A stretch of DNA of 64,000 nucleotides from positions 62,001 through 126,000 of the forward strand of contig NZ_CAJPVG010000004.1 in NCBI RefSeq assembly GCF_905397375.1, given 5' to 3'. A model generated the notes under the pieces. That model saw nothing but the letters and a program-made list of their open reading frames with translations, was not told the DNA's origin and searched no databases. A program made the translations under genes and the position numbers. Position 1 is the stretch's first letter; each line of letters starts with the position of its first letter. This DNA is from Ralstonia mannitolilytica. GTDB lineage: Bacteria; Pseudomonadota; Gammaproteobacteria; Burkholderiales; Burkholderiaceae. Shown one piece after another: positions 1 through 7,168 of the stretch.

Positions 1-2
1 CG

Positions 3-920
3 CTCGGCAAGGGCTACGCGTGGACGCCCGGCATCCACACCCCCGAGCAGGTCGCGGGCTGGCGCAAGGTGACCGACGCTGTGCATGCCCACGGCGGGCG
101 CATCTTCGCGCAGCTCTGGCACGTTGGGCGCCTGAGCCACACGAGCCTGCTGGGTGGCCGCCAGCCGGTATCGGCGTCGCCCCTCCAGGCCAAGGGCGTG
201 AACGTGTTCATCGCTGGCGAAGACGGCCGCACGCCGGGCTTCGTGCAGGCATCGGCACCGCGTGCGCTGACGGTGGGCGAGATCGCAGAGGTCGTGGGCC
301 AATACCGTGCCGCCGCGCGCAACGCCATGCAAGCCGGGTTTGACGGCGTCGAGCTGCATGGCGCCAACGGCTATCTCGTAAACCAGTTCATCGATTCGCA
401 GGCCAACGCGCGCACCGATGCCTACGGCGGCTCGCTGCAAAACCGGCTGCGCTTTCTCGACGAAGTCACGCGTGCCCTCATCGAAGGCACGGGCGACGCC
501 TCGCGTGTCGGCATCCGTCTTGCACCGCTGACCACCCTCAACGGCTGCGTGGACGACGACCCCGAGACAACGTACCTCGCCGCCGCCCGGCTGCTGGATG
601 CGCTTGGCGTGGGCTACATCCACATTGCCGAAGCCGACTGGGACGATGCCCCGCTGATGCCCGTCGCCTTCAAGCAGCAACTGCGCGCGGCCTACGCCGG
701 TGTGCTCATCTATGCCGGCAAGTACACCGCGGAACGCGCACGCGAAGCGATTGGCGCGGGCTGGGCAGAGCTGATTGCGTTCGGGCGTCCGTTCGTCGCC
801 AATCCGGATCTGCCGGCGCGCCTGCGCACCGGTGCGCCGCTCGCGCTGCACGATCGCGAGACGCTGTTTGGCGGTGGCGCGCGCGGCCTCACGGACTATC
901 CGACGCTGCACGCTGCCTGA
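3..920 (+). CDS. Old yellow enzyme family NADH:flavin oxidoreductase (5' end missing)
   Basis: FMN-dependent ene-reductase of the old yellow enzyme family, cytosolic, which reduces activated C=C bonds or nitro compounds with NAD(P)H. The reading frame is open from the left edge, so roughly the first 60-70 residues of a protein of about 360-370 are missing. Visible marks are HVGR in the barrel core, the HGANGYL stretch, the QNRLRFLDEV segment, and the C-terminal phosphate-binding FGRPFVANPDLP. The family is certain; the substrate cannot be told. It is followed after 80 bp by a convergent porin gene, so it is the last gene of whatever operon lies to the left. Confidence 0.93.
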   Translation, partial: LGKGYAWTPGIHTPEQVAGWRKVTDAVHAHGGRIFAQLWHVGRLSHTSLLGGRQPVSASPLQAKGVNVFIAGEDGRTPGFVQASAPRALTVGEIAEVVGQYRAAARNAMQAGFDGVELHGANGYLVNQFIDSQANARTDAYGGSLQNRLRFLDEVTRALIEGTGDASRVGIRLAPLTTLNGCVDDDPETTYLAAARLLDALGVGYIHIAEADWDDAPLMPVAFKQQLRAAYAGVLIYAGKYTAERAREAIGAGWAELIAFGRPFVANPDLPARLRTGAPLALHDRETLFGGGARGLTDYPTLHAA

Positions 921-1000
921 CCGCAACGGCGCCCGGTGGTGACAAGCGCCCCTTTGGTGGTCTCGCCAAGGGACGTTTCTGCTGCGTGGTGATCCGCCGG

Positions 1001-2125
1001 TCAGAACGTGTGCCGCAAGCCCACGCCGCCCAGGATGGTCTTCGCGCCCGGGGCCGTGCCGCCCGCGACGATCGACGTCTTCAGGCCTTCGAGCGGATCG
1101 GCCGTGCCCACCGCGCCCGCGTCGGCGTAGACCAGCTGCGCATACAGCGTCGTGCGCTTGGAGAACGCGTAGTCGTTGCTCAGCACGATCGACTTGGTCG
1201 AGCTGTCGTGCGCGCTGCTCTTGTACTTGCTGTAGTAGCCAGCGAGCGTGGCGGTATTGGCGGCGCTCCACTTGTAGTCCAGGCCCACGCCGATCGATTG
1301 CACATCAGACACGCGCGCACCGCTGGGCGCGTTGTTCGTCACGTCCAGGTAATTCACGCGGCCGGTGAAGGCGCCGACCGGAACGGCGATGCCAGCGTTC
1401 CACAGCCTGCTGAGCGTTTCGCCAGAGCCGCTGTCGGCGATCTGCTGATAGCCGAGGCCGACGGTGACCGGGCCCGTGTACGTGGCGCCCACCGAGAGCT
1501 CGTTGCCCTTCCTGAAGCTGCCGGCAGCCTCGCCCAGCGAATAGGCGACGCCGAGCCAGACCGGCCCGAAGTTGTTGGCGTACTGCACCGTGTTCCCCGT
1601 GAACACACCAACGTCGTTGCCCGGGTTCGTGCCGGCGCCGAGCGCGTTGCCGGGCGCGGCCAACTGGTTGTACGCCCAGCCGTACAGGTTCGAGAACTGC
1701 TCCTTGAAGCCGCGCGGCTCCGTGCCGATGGTGCCGAGCAGGGCCGGGCTGTACTGGCGGCCCAGCGTGATCGCGCCCCATTCGCCGCCGAGCCCGACGT
1801 TGGCTTGCCGGCGGAAGAGCTGCGAGCTGAAACCGGGGCCGCTGGTGAGCGTGCCCGTATCGCTGCTGTAGTGTCCTTCGAGGTTGAAGGTCGCCTTCAG
1901 CCCATGGCCAAGGTCTTCCACGCCGCGCAGGCCCCAGATGCTGGGGCTAATGCCGCCGGTGTGCATCTCGGTGAGGCTCCCCGCGTTGTCGGCGCTGCGG
2001 TTGCGGTACTGCACGCCGGCATCGATGGTGCCGTAGATGGTGACGGACGACTGCGCGAAGGCGGCGCTGGCAGCGCAGCCCAGGGTGGCTGCCACGGCGT
2101 ATCGTCGAAGGCTCTTGTTCTGCAT
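1001..2125 (-). CDS. Gram-negative general porin (Burkholderiales type)
   Basis: Outer-membrane trimeric beta-barrel porin, 374 residues, for passive diffusion of small solutes. The chosen ATG at 2125 opens a signal peptide ending AASAAFAQ, then the typical SSVTIYGTIDAGVQYRNR start. The chain ends in GLRHTF, the terminal-phenylalanine signal for barrel assembly. The frame stays open upstream to 2278 but that extension has no signal-peptide character. Many paralogues of this family exist in Ralstonia and Burkholderia, and the pore specificity cannot be read. Confidence 0.95.
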   Translation of the reverse strand: MQNKSLRRYAVAATLGCAASAAFAQSSVTIYGTIDAGVQYRNRSADNAGSLTEMHTGGISPSIWGLRGVEDLGHGLKATFNLEGHYSSDTGTLTSGPGFSSQLFRRQANVGLGGEWGAITLGRQYSPALLGTIGTEPRGFKEQFSNLYGWAYNQLAAPGNALGAGTNPGNDVGVFTGNTVQYANNFGPVWLGVAYSLGEAAGSFRKGNELSVGATYTGPVTVGLGYQQIADSGSGETLSRLWNAGIAVPVGAFTGRVNYLDVTNNAPSGARVSDVQSIGVGLDYKWSAANTATLAGYYSKYKSSAHDSSTKSIVLSNDYAFSKRTTLYAQLVYADAGAVGTADPLEGLKTSIVAGGTAPGAKTILGGVGLRHTF

Positions 2126-2321
2126 GGTGTCTCCGTATCTTCTCGTTGTGATGGGCCCCGCGGATTGGGCGCGAGCCTGTTCAGGGGGCGGCGTCGGACA
2201 CAAGGCCTGCGTTCGACGCCGGGCGTGCATTGCAATATGCGTACCACGCGCATCGCGCCGGTTTGCGCGACATTGCAAGGAGTTGCAGTGCGTTGAATAA
2301 CGTTTGCGCGCGGTAGGTGGG

Positions 2322-2368
2322 TGTCACGCGTGTGACATCGCGAGACACTCGATGCAACACGTGTCTCG
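2322..2368. repeat. Two adjacent inverted repeats between porin and metallohydrolase operon
   Basis: TGTCAC-GCGT-GTGACA occupies 2322-2337. CGAGACAC at 2341-2348 pairs with GTGTCTCG at 2361-2368 over a 12-base loop. Both arms are perfect. They lie about 200 bp upstream of the porin start and just past the end of the metallohydrolase operon. No T-run follows on either strand, so a protein-binding site for the porin is likelier than a terminator. Confidence 0.45.
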
Positions 2369-2394
2369 TTGCGTGTTCAGCCATGGAGCAGCGC

Positions 2395-3402
2395 CTAGCG
2401 CAGCGGCGCGTTCTGCGTCCAGCGGTCTTCGAGTTCACGCCAGGCGCGTGCGACATTCAGCGCATGCCGCGGATGGAAGTTGCGCCAATCGCGATACGCG
2501 CCGCCCGGTGCATAGGTGAGGGCATGCGCTGCGTCGCCGCCTGCATCGAGCGCATCGGCAATCGCGTCGTTGAGCGCGTCGAGATACGACAGCGTGGGCA
2601 GCAGTGTCTGCATCGGTGTGCCGACGGCCGTGCCGACGACGATGCCGGCATCCAGCCGCTCGAGGCCGCGCAGGGCCTGCCGCCACCCGAGCAGCGAGCC
2701 GTCCTGCAGTTCGGGCACGCGCTGCCGATACGCCAGGCCGCCCACACACAGCACGCGCTGCTGCGGGGCGTACAGCACCGTGTCGGAGGCGCTGTGCGCG
2801 GCGGTGTGGATGTGCACCTGCCACGCGGTCTTGCCGGTGTGCAGCCAGTCGCCGTCGCGCAGGGCCGGCTCGGGGTAGACGATGTGCGTGCCCCGCATGG
2901 CCTGCGTGCCGAGCATGGACGCCAGCCGTGCCAGGCAAGCCTGGCAGCGCTCGCGCATCAGGCTGGCCGTGGCCGCAGAAGCCAGGAAGGCTGGGCGAGG
3001 CTGCAGCCGTGCAAACGCTGCGTTGGCCAGCACATGCTCGGGGTGCGCGTGTGTGTTGACCACCCAGCGGACCGGCTCCGCCGTGATGTGCCGGATGGCG
3101 GTGATGAGCCGGTCGCCCCACGCCGCGTGCGGGCCGGGGTCCACCACGAGCACGCCGTTGCCCGTCACGTGCACGAGCGTGGGAACGACTTCCCCTGCGT
3201 TGGCGCGCGCGGCTTCGGCGTTGTTGGCGCGTGCGGCGTACAGGCCGTGCTGCAGCCGCAGGAGACGCAGCGACACCGGGGGCTGCGGCGCCGCCAGCGT
3301 GGCCAACGGTGGTTCGAGCGCGAGTGCGAGCATCAGGCCCATCCAGCGTCGTCGGGCAGGCGTGGGCGCCGCCATGTCATGGCACCAGCGCCGCGCTTTC
3401 AT
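2395..3402 (-). CDS. Quinoprotein-associated metallo-beta-lactamase-fold protein (second copy)
   Basis: Exported metallo-beta-lactamase-fold protein of the type found beside PQQ alcohol dehydrogenase genes (quinoprotein relay system metallohydrolase). The metal motif reads H118-A-H120-P-E122-H123, with glutamate for the usual aspartate. A later AAHSASD supplies a third histidine. The bridging position reads GG instead of GD, and no histidine is seen in the last expected loop (VVGTAVGTP). The start at 3402 overlaps the previous gene by 26 bp; ATG at 3375 leaves a 1-bp gap and gives a cleaner signal peptide, so it may be the true start. Third gene of a three-gene operon with the SoxYZ-like carrier. 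Confidence 0.8.
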   Translation of the reverse strand: MKARRWCHDMAAPTPARRRWMGLMLALALEPPLATLAAPQPPVSLRLLRLQHGLYAARANNAEAARANAGEVVPTLVHVTGNGVLVVDPGPHAAWGDRLITAIRHITAEPVRWVVNTHAHPEHVLANAAFARLQPRPAFLASAATASLMRERCQACLARLASMLGTQAMRGTHIVYPEPALRDGDWLHTGKTAWQVHIHTAAHSASDTVLYAPQQRVLCVGGLAYRQRVPELQDGSLLGWRQALRGLERLDAGIVVGTAVGTPMQTLLPTLSYLDALNDAIADALDAGGDAAHALTYAPGGAYRDWRNFHPRHALNVARAWRELEDRWTQNAPLR

Positions 3403-4315
3403 AGCGGGGGTAGAAGTGCGTCACGTTGCGTACGTACTCGGCAGGCATGCCGGCCCAGTGGGCATACTCGTCGGCGACCGGCATGGCCAGCACCTCGGCC
3501 AGGTCGCGGCCGTCTTCGGCGGCGCGGCGCAGGCGCGCATCGAGCCAGCGCAGGTACTGGCGCGTCTGCGCGATGGCGTCTGCGTGGTCGAGCGCGGGCC
3601 CGTGGCTGGGGATCAACACATACCCGTGGTGGCGTGCAACGATGGCTTGCAGGCGATCGAGGCTGGCGAGCCAGCGCGCGATGTCGGCGTGCGGTGTGGT
3701 GGGGATGCGGTTGCGGAAGACCAGACCTCCGGCAAAGATCACGCCGCTCGTGTGGTCGATGACGACGAGGTCATCGTCGGTATGCCCATCGAACCGGATC
3801 AGCTCGATGCGGTGACGGCCGAACGTGCGCTCGCCGGGCGCCACTGGCAGCGTGGGCGGCGTCGACACGGTGCTCTGCATCCAGTCGCCGCAGAGGCGGT
3901 AGAGGTTGTCGGCATATGCGGCGCCTTCACGCTGGGCGCCGGCCATCGTGCCCGGCAGCGCCTGCGCGCCAACATCGGCATACGCCTGGTTGCCGAAGAA
4001 GTAGTCTGGGTGCAGATTCAGGTTGAACACCCAGCGCACCGGCGCACGCGTGACGCGGCTGATGGCCTCACGCTGCTGCTCGCCGTACCGCAATGACGGC
4101 CCGGTGTTGATCACCATCACACCGTCGCCCGTATCGATGAAGCCCGTGTTGATGATGTTGCAGCCGTTGGCACGGGCGAAGTCGGCGTTGGCGCCTTGCA
4201 GCACCCAGACGTCCGGCGCGACCGGTCGCGGGGCGAGGCGATAGTCGAGGTCCTGAGCCTGTGCGCCACCGGCGAGCATTGCAAGGGCCAGCAGCGCGCC
4301 GTGCAGTCGTCTCAT
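3377..4315 (-). CDS. Quinoprotein-associated metallo-beta-lactamase-fold protein (first copy)
   Basis: Exported 312-residue metallo-beta-lactamase-fold protein with a signal peptide ending GGAQAQ. It resembles the SoxH-related family annotated as quinoprotein relay system zinc metallohydrolase 1. The canonical HxHxDH is altered to N100-L-H102-P-D104-Y105, while the downstream GHT and PSHG histidines are kept and the bridging aspartate reads AGG. Zinc chemistry is therefore uncertain. The ATG overlaps the SoxYZ-like gene stop by 4 bp (ATGA), so the two are translationally coupled. A role in maturing or protecting the quinoprotein system is family knowledge, not proven here. Confidence 0.82.
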   Translation of the reverse strand: MRRLHGALLALAMLAGGAQAQDLDYRLAPRPVAPDVWVLQGANADFARANGCNIINTGFIDTGDGVMVINTGPSLRYGEQQREAISRVTRAPVRWVFNLNLHPDYFFGNQAYADVGAQALPGTMAGAQREGAAYADNLYRLCGDWMQSTVSTPPTLPVAPGERTFGRHRIELIRFDGHTDDDLVVIDHTSGVIFAGGLVFRNRIPTTPHADIARWLASLDRLQAIVARHHGYVLIPSHGPALDHADAIAQTRQYLRWLDARLRRAAEDGRDLAEVLAMPVADEYAHWAGMPAEYVRNVTHFYPRYESAALVP

Positions 4316-5103
4316 GGCGTCACCTGTGCGCGGATGCGGTTGCCGTTGTTGTCGACGCCGGCCACGGTGATGCCGCGCGCGGCCGGGCCGTCCAGATCGA
4401 ACGAGAAGATCGGGTTTTCGGCCACGGGTTCGTACAGCGCAAGCCGCAGCAACGGCTGGCGCCTGCTGTCGAGCAGTTCGAGCCGTTCGATATGGAACGA
4501 CGGAATGCCCGCCACCAGACCGGTGTCCATGGGATGCATGACGCGCAGGCGGATGCGGCTGCCTGCGCCGCTGAAGCCCGGGAACACGCGTGATTCCACG
4601 CGGTTCAGCGTGGTGCTCCAGGTGGCGTTCGCGCGCGTGGCGCCGGGCAGCGTGCAGCCGCCGCCGGTGGCATCGACGACGAGCGTCGCCACATGCCAGA
4701 CACCATCCGTGGTGCGCGCAGCCACCCGCACGGGCGACGCCTCCTGAAGCTTGAAGCGGAACGAGAGCGCGGGGCGCGCCTGCATCGGCTCGAACTCCAG
4801 CACCTTGCGGATCGGGTTGCGATCGACCACGACGACGATGCGGTCCACCTTGCCCAGCGCCGACGCGTCGAAGGCGATGGGCACCTGCATCGGGTCTTCC
4901 GCAAACGCGGGGCCGGTGATCGTGATGCGGGTGTCGAAGGTTGCGGGCGCGGTGCCGAGCGCCTCCTGCCGGACCGTCGGCCAGAGCGGCGAGCCGGCAG
5001 GGTCGGCGTTGGCGTCGGCGGCCGCCGGCCATGGCAGGCAGGCGGCCATCAGCACGGCGATGCCTCGCGCGATGGCGCAGGCGTTGGCTTGGAGCCTTCT
5101 CAT
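4312..5103 (-). CDS. Quinoprotein dehydrogenase-associated SoxYZ-like carrier protein
   Basis: Periplasmic 263-residue fusion of a SoxY-like and a SoxZ-like domain. A signal peptide (ending WPAAADA) is followed by the SoxY-like half, which ends in GGGC with Cys150 as the presumed sulfur or thiol-carrier residue, then the SoxZ-like half with the SRIRLRVMHPMDTG segment. Such fusions occur next to PQQ alcohol dehydrogenases without the rest of the Sox system; the cargo is unknown. First gene of the operon with the two metallo-beta-lactamase-fold proteins, starting about 35 bases after a sigma-54 promoter. The frame continues upstream to 5361 but no signal peptide starts there. Confidence 0.85.
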   Translation of the reverse strand: MRRLQANACAIARGIAVLMAACLPWPAAADANADPAGSPLWPTVRQEALGTAPATFDTRITITGPAFAEDPMQVPIAFDASALGKVDRIVVVVDRNPIRKVLEFEPMQARPALSFRFKLQEASPVRVAARTTDGVWHVATLVVDATGGGCTLPGATRANATWSTTLNRVESRVFPGFSGAGSRIRLRVMHPMDTGLVAGIPSFHIERLELLDSRRQPLLRLALYEPVAENPIFSFDLDGPAARGITVAGVDNNGNRIRAQVTP

Positions 5104-5138
5104 CGAGGGTCTGTCCGGTTCAGGTGAACCGGTGCTCC

Positions 5139-5154
5139 TGCGAAATGCATGCCA
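5139..5154 (-). promoter_or_regulatory. Sigma-54 promoter for the SoxYZ-like/metallohydrolase operon
   Basis: On the minus strand it reads TGGCATG-CATT-TCGCA against the consensus TGGCACG-N4-TTGCA. The invariant GG and GC are separated by exactly 10 bases. It sits 36 bases before the operon's ATG and shares the activator sites at 5195-5233 with the divergent aldehyde dehydrogenase promoter. Confidence 0.6.
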
Positions 5155-5194
5155 TGCGCGAGGCGTGTTCGCACGGCACTGCCAGGCCGATGGC

Positions 5195-5233
5195 CGTTGC
5201 GGTTTGCAACAGCCGCTGTTGCATTCTGGAGCA
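5195..5233. promoter_or_regulatory. Paired upstream activator sites between divergent sigma-54 promoters
   Basis: Two inverted repeats with 6-base arms and 5-base spacers: CGTTGC-GGTTT-GCAACA at 5195-5211 and TGTTGC-ATTCT-GGAGCA at 5217-5233, 22 bp apart, about two helical turns. The inner halves also form a perfect 19-bp palindrome at 5205-5223. Similar sites precede the quinoprotein dehydrogenase and cytochrome c-550 promoters. They are presumed to bind the AcoR-type activator encoded at 18131-20146. Confidence 0.6.
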
Positions 5234-5296
5234 CTCCTGGCAGCGCGCAGCAGCGGGTGGGCGATCGCGGGCCGCGCAAACGTCATCCGCGCGACA

Positions 5297-5312
5297 TGGC
5301 CCGGCTCTTGCA
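5297..5312 (+). promoter_or_regulatory. Sigma-54 promoter for the aldehyde dehydrogenase
   Basis: TGGCCCG-GCTC-TTGCA matches the -24/-12 consensus, with GG and GC 10 bases apart. It lies 67 bp before the ATG at 5379 and about 65 bp after the paired activator sites. Confidence 0.75.
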
Positions 5313-5378
5313 GAGAAGAGGCAGACACAGCGCAAGCCAAGACGCTGACGTCATCACTCATCCATCAGGAGACAACCC

Positions 5379-6899
5379 ATGCGTTACGCTCATCCCGGCA
5401 CGCCGGGCGCCATCGTTTCGTTCAAGTCGCGCTATGGCAACTACATCGGCGGCGAGTTTGTCGCGCCGGTCAAGGGCCAGTACTTCACCAACACCACGCC
5501 GGTCACGGGCGAGGTGATTGCCGAGTTCCCGCGTTCCACGGCCGAAGACATCGACCGCGCGCTCGACGCCGCGCATGCCGCAGCCGACGCGTGGGGCCGC
5601 ACGTCGGTGCAGGACCGCTCGCTGATCCTGCTCAGGATTGCCGACCGCATCGAGCAGAACCTTGAAATGCTGGCCGTGACGGAGACGTGGGACAACGGCA
5701 AACCCGTGCGCGAAACGCTGAACGCCGACATCCCGCTGGCGGCGGACCATTTCCGCTACTTCGCCGGCTGCATCCGCGCGCAGGAAGGTTCGGCGGCCGA
5801 AATCAACGAGCACACCGTGGCGTATCACATCCACGAGCCGCTGGGTGTGGTGGGCCAGATCATCCCGTGGAACTTTCCGCTGCTGATGGCCGCGTGGAAG
5901 CTGGCGCCCGCGCTGGCTGCCGGCAACTGCATCGTGCTCAAGCCCGCCGAGCAGACGCCGCTGGGCATCTGCGTGCTGCTGGAACTCATCGGCGATCTGC
6001 TGCCGCCCGGCGTGCTCAACGTCGTGCACGGCTACGGCAAGGAGGCCGGCGAGGCGCTCGCCACCAGCAAGCGCATCGCCAAGATCGCCTTTACGGGCTC
6101 GACGCCGGTCGGCTCGCACATCATGAAGTGCGCGGCGGAGAACATCATTCCGTCGACGGTGGAGCTGGGTGGCAAATCGCCCAACATCTACTTCGAAGAC
6201 ATCATGCAGGCCGAGCCGAGCTTCATCGAAAAGGCCGCCGAAGGCCTGGTGCTGGGCTTCTTCAACCAGGGCGAGGTGTGCACGTGCCCGTCGCGCGCGC
6301 TGGTGCAGGAATCGATCTACAGCCGCTTCATGGACGCAGTGATGACCAAGGTGGCCGCCATCAAGCGCGGCGACCCGCTCGACACAGAAACGATGGTCGG
6401 CGCGCAGGCTTCGGAGCAGCAGTTCTACAAGATCCGCAGCTACCTCGAGATCGCGCAGGAAGAGGGCGCCGAATGCCTGGTCGGCGGCGATGTGGAAGTG
6501 CTGCCCGGCAACCTCGCCAAGGGCTACTACATCAAGCCGACGCTGCTCAAGGGCGACAACAGCATGCGCGTGTTCCAGGAAGAGATCTTCGGCCCGGTGA
6601 TTGCCGTGACGACCTTCAAGGACGAGGCGCAGGCCATCCACATCGCCAACGACACCGAGTACGGCCTGGGCGCCGGCGTGTGGACGCGCGACATCAACCG
6701 CGCCTACCGCGTGGGCCGCGCCATCAAGGCGGGGCGCGTGTGGACGAACTGCTACCACCTGTATCCCGCGCATGCGGCTTTTGGCGGCTACAAGAAGTCG
6801 GGCGTGGGCCGCGAGACCCACAAGATGATGCTCGACCACTATCAGCAGACCAAGAATCTGCTGGTGAGCTACGACACCAAGCCGCTGGGCTTCTTCTGA
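5379..6899 (+). CDS. exaC: NAD-dependent acetaldehyde dehydrogenase (AcoD/ExaC type)
   Basis: Cytosolic NAD+-dependent aldehyde dehydrogenase of 506 residues, the same length as AcoD of Ralstonia eutropha. It oxidises acetaldehyde and similar aldehydes made by the quinoprotein dehydrogenase to the acid. General base E262 lies in VELGGKSPN and the catalytic cysteine C301 in NQGEVCTCPS; IPWNFPLL and FTGSTPVG are the cofactor-binding segments. A good ribosome site (AGGAGA) precedes the ATG. It has its own sigma-54 promoter, divergent from the SoxYZ-like operon. The symbol could equally be acoD; no acetoin-cleavage genes are in the window, so the ethanol role is preferred. Confidence 0.93.
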   Translation: MRYAHPGTPGAIVSFKSRYGNYIGGEFVAPVKGQYFTNTTPVTGEVIAEFPRSTAEDIDRALDAAHAAADAWGRTSVQDRSLILLRIADRIEQNLEMLAVTETWDNGKPVRETLNADIPLAADHFRYFAGCIRAQEGSAAEINEHTVAYHIHEPLGVVGQIIPWNFPLLMAAWKLAPALAAGNCIVLKPAEQTPLGICVLLELIGDLLPPGVLNVVHGYGKEAGEALATSKRIAKIAFTGSTPVGSHIMKCAAENIIPSTVELGGKSPNIYFEDIMQAEPSFIEKAAEGLVLGFFNQGEVCTCPSRALVQESIYSRFMDAVMTKVAAIKRGDPLDTETMVGAQASEQQFYKIRSYLEIAQEEGAECLVGGDVEVLPGNLAKGYYIKPTLLKGDNSMRVFQEEIFGPVIAVTTFKDEAQAIHIANDTEYGLGAGVWTRDINRAYRVGRAIKAGRVWTNCYHLYPAHAAFGGYKKSGVGRETHKMMLDHYQQTKNLLVSYDTKPLGFF

Positions 6900-7011
6900 T
6901 GGTGTAGCAGGACGGCTGGCGCACGGCCATCGACACCCGTGCGCCGGCCGCTGACCTGCCGGGCAACGACCCGCAGGCAGAGACAAGAGCAAGAGAAGAG
7001 GAGACACGGCC

Positions 7012-7092
7012 ATGCGCCAACCCAACGCACTGTCGCGCCGCGTGCGCGCACAGGTGTCTGCCCCATCGCTACTGGTGCCTTGCCACCCATAA
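7012..7092 (+). CDS. Putative 26-residue small protein upstream of the TonB receptor
   Basis: A short frame starting ATG CGC CAA and ending TAA at 7092 encodes 26 residues (begins MRQPNALSRR, ends LVPCHP). The support is a strong ribosome site: GAGGAG at 6999-7004, then ACACGGCC, then the ATG. Nothing else in the 269-bp gap between aldehyde dehydrogenase and receptor has such a site. It lacks the E-x3-Y of PqqA. It could be a leader peptide, a small functional protein, or chance. Confidence 0.35.
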   Translation: MRQPNALSRRVRAQVSAPSLLVPCHP

Positions 7093-7168
7093 CCCATGCC
7101 ATGCCGGGTTGCCCGGTGCATCGTCCGCACACGGGGGCACGGCGACGGAACACTTCGGGAGACACACG

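Noticed and set aside
2341..2368. The 8-base stem as a terminator of the metallohydrolase operon
   Set aside because: No T-run follows on the minus strand, so it does not look like a rho-independent terminator.
4312..5361. Start of the SoxYZ-like gene at 5361
   Set aside because: This would run through the activator sites and the sigma-54 promoter. The signal peptide begins at the ATG at 5103.
7104..7124. Possible sigma-54 promoter before the TonB receptor (TGCCATGCCGGGTTGCC)
   Set aside because: The required GG is GC and the distance to GC is 11, not 10. The receptor is more likely read through from the aldehyde dehydrogenase promoter.
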